A stretch of DNA of 16,234 nt, from contig JBFWTJ010000053.1 of NCBI GenBank assembly GCA_050247895.1, forward strand, positions 1 to 16,234, given 5' to 3'. Source of the DNA: CAVPEW01 sp050247895. GTDB lineage: Bacteria > Actinomycetota > Acidimicrobiia > Acidimicrobiales > VFJN01. This document shows, one piece after another, positions 1 through 6,801 of this stretch. The notes beneath the pieces are model-generated. The model was not told the DNA's origin, did not search any database, and was given only the letters and a program-made list of their open reading frames with translations. Each line of letters opens with the position of its first letter. The first letter of the stretch is position 1. A program made the position numbers and the translations under genes.

Positions 1-878
1 ACATCGGCGCCATCCTGGTGATCGCCGTCTTCTACACCGGCGAGCTGTCCTGGGGCTGGCTGGCCGGTGCGGCCGCCGGGTTCCTCGTCATCCTCGCCAT
101 GCGGCGGGGCGACGTGCAGAGCCTGGCGCCGTACCTCGGCGTCGGCGCCTTCGCCTGGCTCTGCCTCCTGGAGTCCGGCGTGCACGCCACGCTGGCCGGC
201 GTCGCCCTCGGCCTGATGACCCCGGCCTGGCCCCTGCGCTCGCCCCGCCGGTTCCCGCCCGCAGCCCGCGCCCTGATCGACAAGGTCGAGTGGCTCTACT
301 ACGACCGGGTCCTGACCGCCGAGGAGTTCGCCCAGGGCGAGCAGCGCATCGCCGAGGTCTCCCGGCTGGCCATGTACTCGACCAGCCCGCTCGAGCGCCT
401 GGAGCGGGCCCTGGCCCCCTGGGTCGCGTACGTCGTGGTGCCGGTCTTCGCCCTGGCCAACGCCGGGGTGGCCCTGTCGGGCGAGTCCCTGGCCGGGCTC
501 GTGGAGGACCGGACGACCCTGGGGGTGGTCCTGGGCCTGGCGCTGGGCAAGCCGATCGGGATCACCCTGGCCACGCTGGTCGCGGTGAAGCTCGGCATCG
601 GGCGCCTGCCCGCCGGCACGAGCTGGCGCCACGTCGTGGGCCTGGGCACGGTGGCCGGCATCGGCTTCACCGTGGCCCTGTTCGTGACCTCGCTCAGCTT
701 CGACGACTCCGCCACCACCGACGCGGCCAAGGTCGGGATCCTCGCCGCCAGCCTCCTGGCCGGGATCGTCGGCTACCTCCAGCTCCGCAGCATCGGTCCC
801 GCTCCCGTCGCCGACGAGCGGAGCGCACGCGCCCCGGCTGCACCGGACGTCCAGGTCGTGGCGGCGGATCCCGCCTGA
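1..878 (+). CDS. nhaA: Na+/H+ antiporter NhaA, C-terminal part (5' end outside window)
   Basis: The reading frame is open from base 3 and begins DIGAILVIAVFYTG (the first codon is incomplete), so the gene starts upstream of the window. About 290 residues are present. They match the second half of NhaA, the inner-membrane antiporter that exchanges protons for Na+. Recognisable segments are LESGVHATLAGVALGL, the charged linker (around WLYYDRVLTAEEF), VPVFALANAGV, GKPIGI (whose Lys should be the conserved TM10 lysine) and GIGFTVALFVTSLSF. The Asp pair that binds the ion lies at or just before the cut, so it cannot be checked beyond the final Asp. A short polar tail ends the protein. The next gene is convergent, with hairpins between them. 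No link to the regulon further right is visible. Confidence 0.95.
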   Translation, partial: IGAILVIAVFYTGELSWGWLAGAAAGFLVILAMRRGDVQSLAPYLGVGAFAWLCLLESGVHATLAGVALGLMTPAWPLRSPRRFPPAARALIDKVEWLYYDRVLTAEEFAQGEQRIAEVSRLAMYSTSPLERLERALAPWVAYVVVPVFALANAGVALSGESLAGLVEDRTTLGVVLGLALGKPIGITLATLVAVKLGIGRLPAGTSWRHVVGLGTVAGIGFTVALFVTSLSFDDSATTDAAKVGILAASLLAGIVGYLQLRSIGPAPVADERSARAPAAPDVQVVAADPA

Positions 879-886
879 GCAGCGAA

Positions 887-961
887 CCGGTGCCCCGGCA
901 CCGGGCGATCCGCCGCCACGGCCCGGCGCGCGAAGGGGGCGGCCCCCGCAGGGACCGCCCC
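887..961. terminator. Two hairpins between convergent genes
   Basis: The gap between the nhaA stop and the convergent membrane-protein gene holds two inverted repeats. CCGGTGCC pairs with GGCACCGG at 887-904 with a two-base loop. GGGGCGGCCCC (936-946) pairs with GGGACCGCCCC (951-961) with one mismatch and a four-base loop. There is no T-tract, as is common in high-GC actinobacteria. The position suggests a bidirectional terminator. This is inferred from base pairing only, and chance GC-rich pairing is possible. Confidence 0.45.
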
Positions 962-1003
962 GTCGTCGCCCGGCGTCGCCGCCGGTCGTCCTCTCCGCTG
1001 CTC

Positions 1004-1666
1004 CTACTCCTCGGCGGCGACCACCTTGTGGTGGTGGCGCAGGCCGAGCAGGACCAGGACCAGCATCATCCCACCGGCCACGAAGGCCCCGATCGCTGCG
1101 TACCCGGCGATCCGGCCGACGGTCGACCAGGCGAAGGCCGAGAGCAGCAGGCCCCGCAGCGTCTCGCCCTTGAAGAGGGTGTTCCGCTGGTTGGAGATGG
1201 CGTCGGCCTTGGCCTGGAGCTCGGCGATCGTCGCCGCGTCGGCCCCGCCCTCACGGGCCTCGGTGACCGCGGCCCGTGCCGCGCTCTCCGGGCCGCCCAG
1301 GTCGGCGTACGTGGCGCCGTCGGCGATGCCCTGGAGGTGGCCGTCGATGAAGCTGGCGTAGGCCTCGGCCTCCTGGCCCGTGTTCACCGACTCGCCGGCG
1401 AAGGCCAGCAGGTCGGTCCGGCCCTCCTCGCGCAGCTCGGCCGCCTCGGGGAAGGAGATGTTCTGCGAGGACAGCTCGTCGTCGACGTAGTCGGCCGAGA
1501 ACCGGGCGCCCCAGGTGAGCAGGGCACCGGCGACGACCAGGACGACGGTGGCGACGACGCCCAGCGAGATGAGGACGCTGTCGATGGTCCGGCGCCGGAG
1601 GGCGACGACCGGCTGACCGGCTCGGAGCGCCCGAGCCGCCGGGGGGTTGGCTTCGATGATCGTCAT
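1004..1666 (-). CDS. Unrecognised two-helix membrane protein (220 aa)
   Basis: I do not recognise a family. The protein has a short basic N-terminus (ALRRRT), a hydrophobic segment at about residues 30-52, and a polar Ala/Glu-rich region to about residue 170. A second hydrophobic segment at about 184-208 is followed by a short His/Lys/Glu tail (LRHHHKVVAAEE). The likely topology has both ends in the cytoplasm and about 130 residues outside; this is inferred from the positive residues before TM1 and after TM2. I chose the ATG at 1666 because AAGGAG lies six bases upstream; a start at 1708 is possible but lacks such support. It is divergent from the gene at 1948. Two DosR-like sites lie 70-106 bases upstream of its start, so induction by the regulator encoded at 9121-9780 is plausible. 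Confidence 0.75.
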   Translation of the reverse strand: MTIIEANPPAARALRAGQPVVALRRRTIDSVLISLGVVATVVLVVAGALLTWGARFSADYVDDELSSQNISFPEAAELREEGRTDLLAFAGESVNTGQEAEAYASFIDGHLQGIADGATYADLGGPESAARAAVTEAREGGADAATIAELQAKADAISNQRNTLFKGETLRGLLLSAFAWSTVGRIAGYAAIGAFVAGGMMLVLVLLGLRHHHKVVAAEE

Positions 1667-1736
1667 GATCGGCTCCTTGGCCTCTTTCGGACTTCCTGAC
1701 GAGGTCACCGTACGAACCCACCCCCTGGCGGTGCAG

Positions 1737-1772
1737 CGGCCGAAGGTCCCGACCTGGCGGGCCCTAAGTGCC
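1737..1772 (-). promoter_or_regulatory. Tandem DosR-like boxes upstream of the membrane-protein gene
   Basis: Two imperfect sites are read here on the plus strand: CGGCCGAAGGTCCC (1737-1750) and GGGCCCTAAGTGCC (1759-1772). Both resemble the reverse form of the strong site in this window (GGGCCCTTGGTCCC), mainly in the outer GGCC/GTCCC blocks. Their starts are exactly 22 bp apart, as in the other pairs here. They lie about 70 bases upstream of the ATG at 1666. Each site alone is degenerate; the spacing and position are what make the call worthwhile. Confidence 0.5.
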
Positions 1773-1843
1773 GGCCGGACCGGGACCCTCGCCGTACCCG
1801 GCGACCACCTCGCCCCACACCTGCGAGGCGGCGATCACCCCTA

Positions 1844-1880
1844 GGGCCGCAGGACCCCCGAAGGTGGGACCAAGGGCCCT
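1844..1880 (+). promoter_or_regulatory. Tandem DosR-like boxes upstream of the 147-aa protein gene
   Basis: The strong site is GGGACCAAGGGCCCT (1866-1880). It fits the mycobacterial DosR box (GGGAC, a short A/T-leaning centre, then a CCC half) and is identical over 15 bases to the site at 10358-10372. A weaker site, GGGCCGCAGGACCC (1844-1857), begins exactly 22 bp upstream. The strong site ends 67 bases before the ATG at 1948, similar to other strong boxes in this window. I saw no clear -10 element. Confidence 0.7.
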
Positions 1881-1947
1881 GCCCCACCCGCGCCGGCAGG
1901 GCGACGATGGCCCCACGGAACGATCGAGCCAGGGAGGAGGGACGGCC

Positions 1948-2391
1948 ATGGTGGCGACCGAGGCGCAGCAGCACGCAGCGCGAGCGGAGGCCCCGGACCT
2001 CCCCTCCGGCCCCCTCGACGTCCTGGTCGTCGAGAGCCTCCCCCGGGCCGCCGCCGCGGCGGCCGAGGCCCTCACCGCAGCCGGGCACACCGTGCACCGC
2101 TGCTACGACGACGGCGTTCCCGGCTTCCCCTGCTACGCCGTCGCCGGCCCCGGCGCCTGCCCGCTCGACCACCACGTCGACGTGGCACTCGTCGTCCGCC
2201 GCCGCGTCGATCCCCGCCCCACCGTCTTCGAGCGGGGTGTGGCCTGCGCGCTGCGCGCCGGGGTCCCGGTCGTCGAGCAGGGACCCGACCTGCTCGATCC
2301 CTTCGCCCCCTGGATCGAACCGCGGCTCACCGACCGCGACGACGTGGTCGACGCCTGCCGCAGAGCCGCCGCCCACCACCGGAACCGCTGA
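1948..2391 (+). CDS. Unrecognised 147-aa soluble protein, possibly receiver-like fold
   Basis: I do not recognise the family. After an Ala-rich N-terminus, the protein shows alternating strands and helices: DVLVVES (about residue 24), an Ala-rich helix, GHTVHRCYDD, VDVALVV and AGVPVVEQG. This pattern is like a small Rossmann or CheY-type domain, but I see no clear phospho-acceptor Asp followed by a receiver-type Thr and Lys. There are no membrane segments. The ATG at 1948 is supported by GGGAGGAGG ending seven bases upstream; a longer frame upstream would run through the DosR-like boxes and is unlikely. A strong perfect hairpin follows the stop. The promoter carries one of the two best DosR-like sites in the window, so this is a candidate hypoxia-induced protein. 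Confidence 0.75.
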   Translation: MVATEAQQHAARAEAPDLPSGPLDVLVVESLPRAAAAAAEALTAAGHTVHRCYDDGVPGFPCYAVAGPGACPLDHHVDVALVVRRRVDPRPTVFERGVACALRAGVPVVEQGPDLLDPFAPWIEPRLTDRDDVVDACRRAAAHHRNR

Positions 2392-2402
2392 TCTCGGGGG
2401 GC

Positions 2403-2442
2403 GCCGGGCCTCACGTCGGGACCACACGACGTGAGGCCCGGC
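2403..2442 (+). terminator. Perfect 16-bp inverted repeat with 8-base loop
   Basis: The arm at 2403-2418 (GCCGGGCCTCACGTCG) is exactly complementary to 2427-2442, with loop GGACCACA. It begins 12 bases after the stop of the 147-aa gene, and the following bases (CTCTTCTC) are pyrimidine-rich but not a T-run. It most likely terminates transcription. It also sits 26 bases before the phosphoketolase start, so it could lie in that gene's leader and act as an operator or attenuator instead. Confidence 0.65.
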
Positions 2443-2467
2443 CTCTTCTCGTGCCCACCGGGGAAAG

Positions 2468-4945
2468 ATGGGGGGCATGGACGAGCAGCTCGCCAGCATG
2501 GGGGGCGACACCGCCGCCGACTTCGCCCCCGACGCCCCCGGTGGTGCCACGGTCCCGCCCCGGCCCACCCCCCTCCATCCGGTCGAGGGCCCGCTCGGCC
2601 CCGACGCGCTCCGCCAGGTCGACGCCTGGTGGCGGGCGGCCAACTACCTGGCCGTCGGCCAGATCTACCTGATGGCCAACCCCCTACTGGCCGTGCCGCT
2701 CGAGGCCGCCCACGTGAAGCCCCGCCTGCTCGGGCACTTCGGGACCGTCCCGGGCCTCAACCTGCTGTGGGCCCACCTCAACCGGGCCCTGCGCGACCGG
2801 GACGACCTCGACGTGGTCTTCGTGGCCGGTCCCGGCCACGGCGGGCCCGGCCCCAACGCGTGCGCCTGGCTGGAGGGCGCCTACGCCGAGCTCGACGGCG
2901 AGCTCGGCCGTGGCCTCGACGGCCTGACCCGGTTCTTCCGCCGGTTCTCGTTCCCCGGCGGGGTCCCCAGCCACTGCGCCCCCGAGACGCCCGGCTCGTT
3001 CCACGAGGGCGGCGAGCTCGGCTACTCGCTGCTCCACGCCTGCGGCGCCGTTCTCGACGACCCCGACCTCGTCGCACTGTGCGTGGTGGGCGACGGCGAG
3101 GCCGAGACCGGCGCCCTGGCGGCCAGCTGGCACGCCACCCGGTTCCTCGACCCGGCCCGCGACGGCGCCGTGCTGCCGGTGCTGCACCTCAACGAGTACA
3201 AGATCGCCAACCCGACGCTGCTGGCCCGCATCCCCGAGGACCAGCTCGTCAGCCTGCTCCGGGGCTACGGCTACGAGCCGATCCTGGTCGCCGGGGACGA
3301 CCCCGCGACCGTCCACCAGGCGCTGGCCGCGGCCCTCGACCGCTGCCTGGACGGCATCGCCGGCCACCGGGCCCGGGCCCTGGCGGGCGACGTGCCCGAG
3401 GGCGGGTGGGTCTGGCCCATGATCGTCCTGCGCACCCCCAAGGGCTGGACCGGACCGCCCGAGGTCGACGGCCAGCGCGTCGAGGGCACGTTCCGCGCCC
3501 ACCAGGTGCCCCTGCCCCGGGCCCGCGAGGACGCCGAGCACCTCCGGGTCCTGGAGGCGTGGCTGCGCTCCTACCGGCCCGAAGAGCTGTTCGGCCCCGA
3601 CGGCGAGCCGGCCGAGGACCTCCGCGCCCTGGTGCCGGCCGGCGACCGGCGGATGAGCACCAACCCGGTGGCCAACGGGGGCCGGGCACCCCGCGCCCTG
3701 GTGCTGCCCGACTGGCGGGACCACGCGGTCGAGGTCGCCTCGCCCGGCGGCACCGAGCGGTCGGCCACCCGGGTGCTGGGCGGGTGGCTGCGGGACGTCA
3801 CCGAGCTCAACCCCGACAACTTCCTGACCTTCGCCCCCGACGAGCTGGCCAGCAACCGGCTCCAGGACGTCCTGGAGGTGACGTCCCGCCGGTGGGCGGC
3901 CCGGATCGACGAGCGCGACGAGCGCCTCGGGCGCGACGGCCGGGTCGTCGAGATCCTCTCCGAGCACGTCTGCCAGGGCCTGCTGGAGGGCTACGTGCTG
4001 ACCGGCCGCCACGGCGTGTTCACCTGCTACGAGGCCTTCATCCACATCGTCGACTCGATGTTCAACCAGCACGCCAAGTGGCTCGAGGCCTGCAACGACG
4101 TGCCCTGGCGCCGCCGGGTCCCGTCGCTCAACTACCTGCTCTCGTCGCACGTCTGGCGCCAGGACCACAACGGCAACACCCACCAGGACCCGGGCTTCCT
4201 CGACGTCGTGCTGAACAAGAAGCCCTCGATCGTCCGCGTCTACCTGCCGCCCGACGCCAACACGCTGCTGTCCACCTACGACCACTGCCTGCGGACCGAG
4301 CAGTACGTCAACGTCGTCGTGGCCGGCAAGCAGCCCCAGGCCTGCTGGCTCGACGCCGACGCGGCCGAGGCCCACTGCGCCCGCGGCGTGGGCATCTGGT
4401 CCTGGGCCGGCACCGAGCGCGGCGAGGGGCCGCCCGACCTGGTGCTGGCCTGCGCCGGCGACGTGCCCACCCTCGAGACCCTGGCCGCGGCGTCGATCCT
4501 GCGGGCCCGGCTGCCCGACCTGCGGGTGCGGGTCGTCAACGTCGTGGACCTCATGCGCCTGGCTCCCGAGGAGGAGCACCCCCACGGCCTCTCCGACGCC
4601 GAGTTCGACGCCCTGTTCACGACCGGCGCCCCGATCGTGTTCGCCTTCCACGGCTACCCCTGGCTGATCCACCGGCTGGCCTACCGGCGGACCAACCACC
4701 CCCGCCTGCACGTCCGGGGGTACAAGGAGAACGGCACGACCACCACGCCCTTCGACATGGTGATGCTCAACGACCTCGACCGGTACCACCTGGTCACCGA
4801 CGCCATCGACCGCGTGCCGGGGTTGGGCGAGCGGGCCGCCGACCTCCGCCAGGACATGGTCGACGCCCGCCACCGGGCCCGGGCCTGGACCCGCCGCCAC
4901 GGCGAGGACATCCCCGAGGTGGCCGGCTGGCGCTGGGACGCCTGA
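2468..4945 (+). CDS. xfp: Xylulose-5-phosphate/fructose-6-phosphate phosphoketolase (825 aa)
   Basis: This thiamine-diphosphate enzyme cleaves xylulose 5-phosphate (and often fructose 6-phosphate) with phosphate to give acetyl phosphate plus glyceraldehyde 3-phosphate (or erythrose 4-phosphate). Length is normal for the family. Visible family blocks include GPGHGGPGPNA, FPGGVPSHCAPETPGSFHEG, the ThDP motif region GDGEAETG followed by LHLNEYKIANPT, and SEHVCQGLLEGY. Further blocks are RQDHNGNTHQDPGFLD, LPPDANTLL, VVAGKQPQ, FHGYPWLIHRL and GYKENGTTTTPFDM near the C-terminus. Two familiar blocks are altered: I would expect LHLNGYKI and FGPDETASNRL but read LHLNEYKI and FAPDELASNRL. The start is uncertain (ATG at 2468 or 2477) and no good ribosome binding site precedes either. 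Acetate kinase follows 13 bases downstream, so the pair can turn sugar phosphate into acetate and ATP. Confidence 0.95.
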   Translation: MGGMDEQLASMGGDTAADFAPDAPGGATVPPRPTPLHPVEGPLGPDALRQVDAWWRAANYLAVGQIYLMANPLLAVPLEAAHVKPRLLGHFGTVPGLNLLWAHLNRALRDRDDLDVVFVAGPGHGGPGPNACAWLEGAYAELDGELGRGLDGLTRFFRRFSFPGGVPSHCAPETPGSFHEGGELGYSLLHACGAVLDDPDLVALCVVGDGEAETGALAASWHATRFLDPARDGAVLPVLHLNEYKIANPTLLARIPEDQLVSLLRGYGYEPILVAGDDPATVHQALAAALDRCLDGIAGHRARALAGDVPEGGWVWPMIVLRTPKGWTGPPEVDGQRVEGTFRAHQVPLPRAREDAEHLRVLEAWLRSYRPEELFGPDGEPAEDLRALVPAGDRRMSTNPVANGGRAPRALVLPDWRDHAVEVASPGGTERSATRVLGGWLRDVTELNPDNFLTFAPDELASNRLQDVLEVTSRRWAARIDERDERLGRDGRVVEILSEHVCQGLLEGYVLTGRHGVFTCYEAFIHIVDSMFNQHAKWLEACNDVPWRRRVPSLNYLLSSHVWRQDHNGNTHQDPGFLDVVLNKKPSIVRVYLPPDANTLLSTYDHCLRTEQYVNVVVAGKQPQACWLDADAAEAHCARGVGIWSWAGTERGEGPPDLVLACAGDVPTLETLAAASILRARLPDLRVRVVNVVDLMRLAPEEEHPHGLSDAEFDALFTTGAPIVFAFHGYPWLIHRLAYRRTNHPRLHVRGYKENGTTTTPFDMVMLNDLDRYHLVTDAIDRVPGLGERAADLRQDMVDARHRARAWTRRHGEDIPEVAGWRWDA

Positions 4946-4958
4946 GCGGATCCCGGCC

Positions 4959-5984
4959 GTGCGCATCCTGACCGTCAACGCCGGGTCGACCTCCCTGAAG
5001 GTCCGCGACGTCCTGGACGGGGCGACCGGACCGTCCCACCCCTCGCTGGCGGCCGCCCTGGACGGCCCGCGGCCCGAGGTGGTGGCCCACCGCGTGGTCC
5101 ACGGCGGCGACCGCACCGGCCCGGCCCGGGTCGACGACGCCGTCCTGGCCGAGCTGCGGGCGCTGGCCGAGCTGGCTCCCCTGCACCAGCCCGGGGCCCT
5201 CGACGCGCTCGACCGGTGCCGGGAGGCGTGGCCGGAGGTCCCCCAGGTGGCCTGCTTCGACACGGCCTTCCACACCACGGTCCCCGAGGCGGCCCGGACC
5301 TACGCGCTGTCGGCCCACCTGCGGGCCACCGTGCGGTCCTACGGGTTCCACGGGCTGTCCCACGCCTGGGTCGTCGAGCGGGTCCGGGCGGTGGCCCCGG
5401 CCGCCCGGCGGGTCGTGGTCGCCCACCTGGGCGGGGGCCAGTCGCTGTGCGCCGCGCTCGACGGGCGCAGCGTGGCCACGACCATGGGCTTCACCCCACT
5501 CGACGGCCTGGTCATGGCGACCCGGCCCGGGTCGCTGGACCCCGGCGCTGTCGCCTGGCTGGCCCGCCACGCCGGCGAGGACCTCGACGACCTGCTCGAG
5601 CACCGCAGCGGGCTGCGCGGCCTGTGCGGCGACGCCGACATGCGCGCCGTGCAGGCCCGCCGGGCCCGGGGCGACGCCGACGCGACCCTGGCCTTCGACG
5701 TGTGGCGCCACCGGGCCGTGGCCCTGCTCGGCGGGTGCGTGGCCACCCTCGGCGGGTTGGACGCCCTGGCCTTCACCGGGGGGATCGGCGAGAACGACGC
5801 CGAGGCCCGGGTCGCGCTGGCCGGCGCCCTCGGCTGGCTCGGGGTCGAGGTCCGCGACCCGGGCCGGGCGGCCGGCGACGGCGTGACCGACCTCACCGCT
5901 CCCGGCGCCCGGGTCGGGACCTTCGTCGTCGAGTCCCGCGAGGACCTGCGGATGGCCGCCGAGGCCACCGCCCTGCTGGCCTGA
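4959..5984 (+). CDS. ackA: Acetate kinase (341 aa, short form)
   Basis: This cytoplasmic kinase interconverts acetyl phosphate plus ADP with acetate plus ATP. Family landmarks occur in order: NAGSTSLK at the N-terminus (phosphate-binding), AHRVVHGG with the catalytic Arg, FDTAFH with the catalytic Asp, and YGFHGLSH. These are followed by VVAHLGGGQS, MGFTPLDGLVMATRPGSLDP, FTGGIGEND and VESREDLRMA with the conserved Glu. At 341 residues it is about 50-60 shorter than typical acetate kinases. Much of the deficit lies between NAGSTSLK and HRVVHGG. The GTG start lies 13 bases after the phosphoketolase stop with only a weak AGCGGA upstream, which implies co-transcription. The phosphoketolase partner indicates that it works in the ATP-forming direction. 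Confidence 0.93.
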   Translation: MRILTVNAGSTSLKVRDVLDGATGPSHPSLAAALDGPRPEVVAHRVVHGGDRTGPARVDDAVLAELRALAELAPLHQPGALDALDRCREAWPEVPQVACFDTAFHTTVPEAARTYALSAHLRATVRSYGFHGLSHAWVVERVRAVAPAARRVVVAHLGGGQSLCAALDGRSVATTMGFTPLDGLVMATRPGSLDPGAVAWLARHAGEDLDDLLEHRSGLRGLCGDADMRAVQARRARGDADATLAFDVWRHRAVALLGGCVATLGGLDALAFTGGIGENDAEARVALAGALGWLGVEVRDPGRAAGDGVTDLTAPGARVGTFVVESREDLRMAAEATALLA

Positions 5985-6013
5985 CGCGGCAGGGTCGAGG
6001 GGTGCCCGGGGAC

Positions 6014-6049
6014 GGGACCATCGGCCCTGGCGGCAGGGACCCGGCTGGT
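6014..6049 (+). promoter_or_regulatory. DosR-like box plus weaker downstream site, upstream of PPOX-like gene 1
   Basis: GGGACCATCGGCCCT at 6014-6028 is a close match to the DosR box, differing from the strong sites at 1866 and 10358 only in the central bases. A half-site, GGGACCCGGCTGGT, begins exactly 22 bp downstream at 6036. The strong site ends 64 bases before the ATG at 6093. It lies in the 108-base gap after the acetate kinase gene, so the PPOX-like gene would have its own promoter. Confidence 0.7.
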
Positions 6050-6092
6050 CCAGCATGATCCCGGCAACCGCCGACGCGCGAAGGAGGCGACC

Positions 6093-6533
6093 ATGGCCCT
6101 CATCGACGGCCGCACCTGGCTGGAGCACCTCTCGACCGACGAGTGCTGGCAACTCGTCGAGTCGTCCACCATCGGGCGGGTCGCCGTCCTGGTCGACAGC
6201 GCGCCGGAGATCTACCCGGTCAACTACGCCGCGGTCGACGGGGGCGTGGTGATCCGGACCGACCCGGGGACCAAGCTCCGGGGCCTGGACCGCAGCCCGT
6301 CGGTCTGCTTCGAGGTCGACGGCGTCGACGCCCAGCAGCGGCTCGGCTGGAGCGTGATGATCAAGGGACGGGCCCGGGTGCTGACCGATCCGGCCGAGCT
6401 GGCCGCGGCCGAGGCGCTCGACCTGGAGCCCTGGGCGCTGGGCGACAAGCTCGTCTGGATCGAGATCGAGGCGACCCAGGTCACCGGCCGGCGGATCCAC
6501 CAGGCGTACCGCCGCAACCCCCCGCCGGCCTGA
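6093..6533 (+). CDS. PPOX-like split-barrel flavin-binding protein 1 (146 aa)
   Basis: This belongs to the pyridoxamine 5'-phosphate oxidase-like split-barrel superfamily, whose members bind FMN or F420; its substrate cannot be told. It shares with the protein at 9746-10300 the pattern GR(V/I), P-x-NY, (I/F)RT..GTKL, FEVD..D and GWSV....(A)RV, so the two are paralogues. The N-terminal half (about residues 12-60) carries LSTDECWQLVESSTIGRVAVL and the barrel core follows. The ATG at 6093 is supported by AAGGAGG five bases upstream. As far as I recall, the M. tuberculosis DosR regulon also includes proteins of this fold. That agrees with the DosR-like box in its promoter. It is probably monocistronic, facing the alcohol dehydrogenase gene. 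Confidence 0.88.
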   Translation: MALIDGRTWLEHLSTDECWQLVESSTIGRVAVLVDSAPEIYPVNYAAVDGGVVIRTDPGTKLRGLDRSPSVCFEVDGVDAQQRLGWSVMIKGRARVLTDPAELAAAEALDLEPWALGDKLVWIEIEATQVTGRRIHQAYRRNPPPA

Positions 6534-6579
6534 CCGGACCGACCGGACCGACGGGCGGCCGGTCGCACGGCCGGTGGGC

Positions 6580-6652
6580 GCGACCCCGGGCGGACCGGCC
6601 ATGGGCGTGACCGGTCGCGCCGCCGCGACCCCCGGCGGACCGGCCGATGGGC
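6580..6652. repeat. Imperfect direct repeat, period about 45 bp
   Basis: GCGACCCCGGGCGGACCGGCC followed by ATGGGC (6580-6606) recurs almost unchanged at 6625-6652, with about one substitution and one inserted base. It lies in the 268-base gap between convergent genes. Just before it is a short CCGGACCGA repetition. No open reading frame or function is evident. Confidence 0.5.
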
Positions 6653-6702
6653 ACCAGGCGAGCCGACTGACCTGACGCACCACGGTGACCTGGCGCGCGA
6701 CG

Positions 6703-6754
6703 GGGCTCCCGGCGCCCCGAGCGACCCCCCGATCACCCGTTGCGCCGGGAGCCC
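6703..6754. terminator. 13-bp inverted repeat between convergent genes
   Basis: GGGCTCCCGGCGC (6703-6715) is perfectly complementary to GCGCCGGGAGCCC (6742-6754), with a 26-base loop. It lies between PPOX-like gene 1 and the convergent alcohol dehydrogenase, where a bidirectional terminator is expected. The long loop makes it less certain than the hairpin at 2403-2442. Confidence 0.4.
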
Positions 6755-6801
6755 GGCGAGGGGCGCCGGCCGGGGCGCGGGACCCGGCCGGCACCACGGC
6801 C

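Noticed and set aside
1782..1795. GGGACCCTCGCCGT as a further DosR-like site
   Set aside because: It has a good first half but a poor second half, and it is 23 bp rather than 22 bp from the neighbouring site.
1768..1947. N-terminal extension of the 147-aa protein
   Set aside because: The extension would be coded through the DosR-like boxes, while a strong ribosome binding site sits just before the ATG at 1948.
2418..2431. GGGACCACACGACG as a DosR box for phosphoketolase
   Set aside because: Only the first half fits, the second half is explained by the perfect inverted repeat, and no partner site lies 22 bp away.
2684..5278. 864-codon open frame antisense to phosphoketolase and acetate kinase
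   Set aside because: It is a GC-rich shadow frame with low-complexity Gly/Val/Arg-rich translation, while the plus strand encodes two clearly conserved enzymes.
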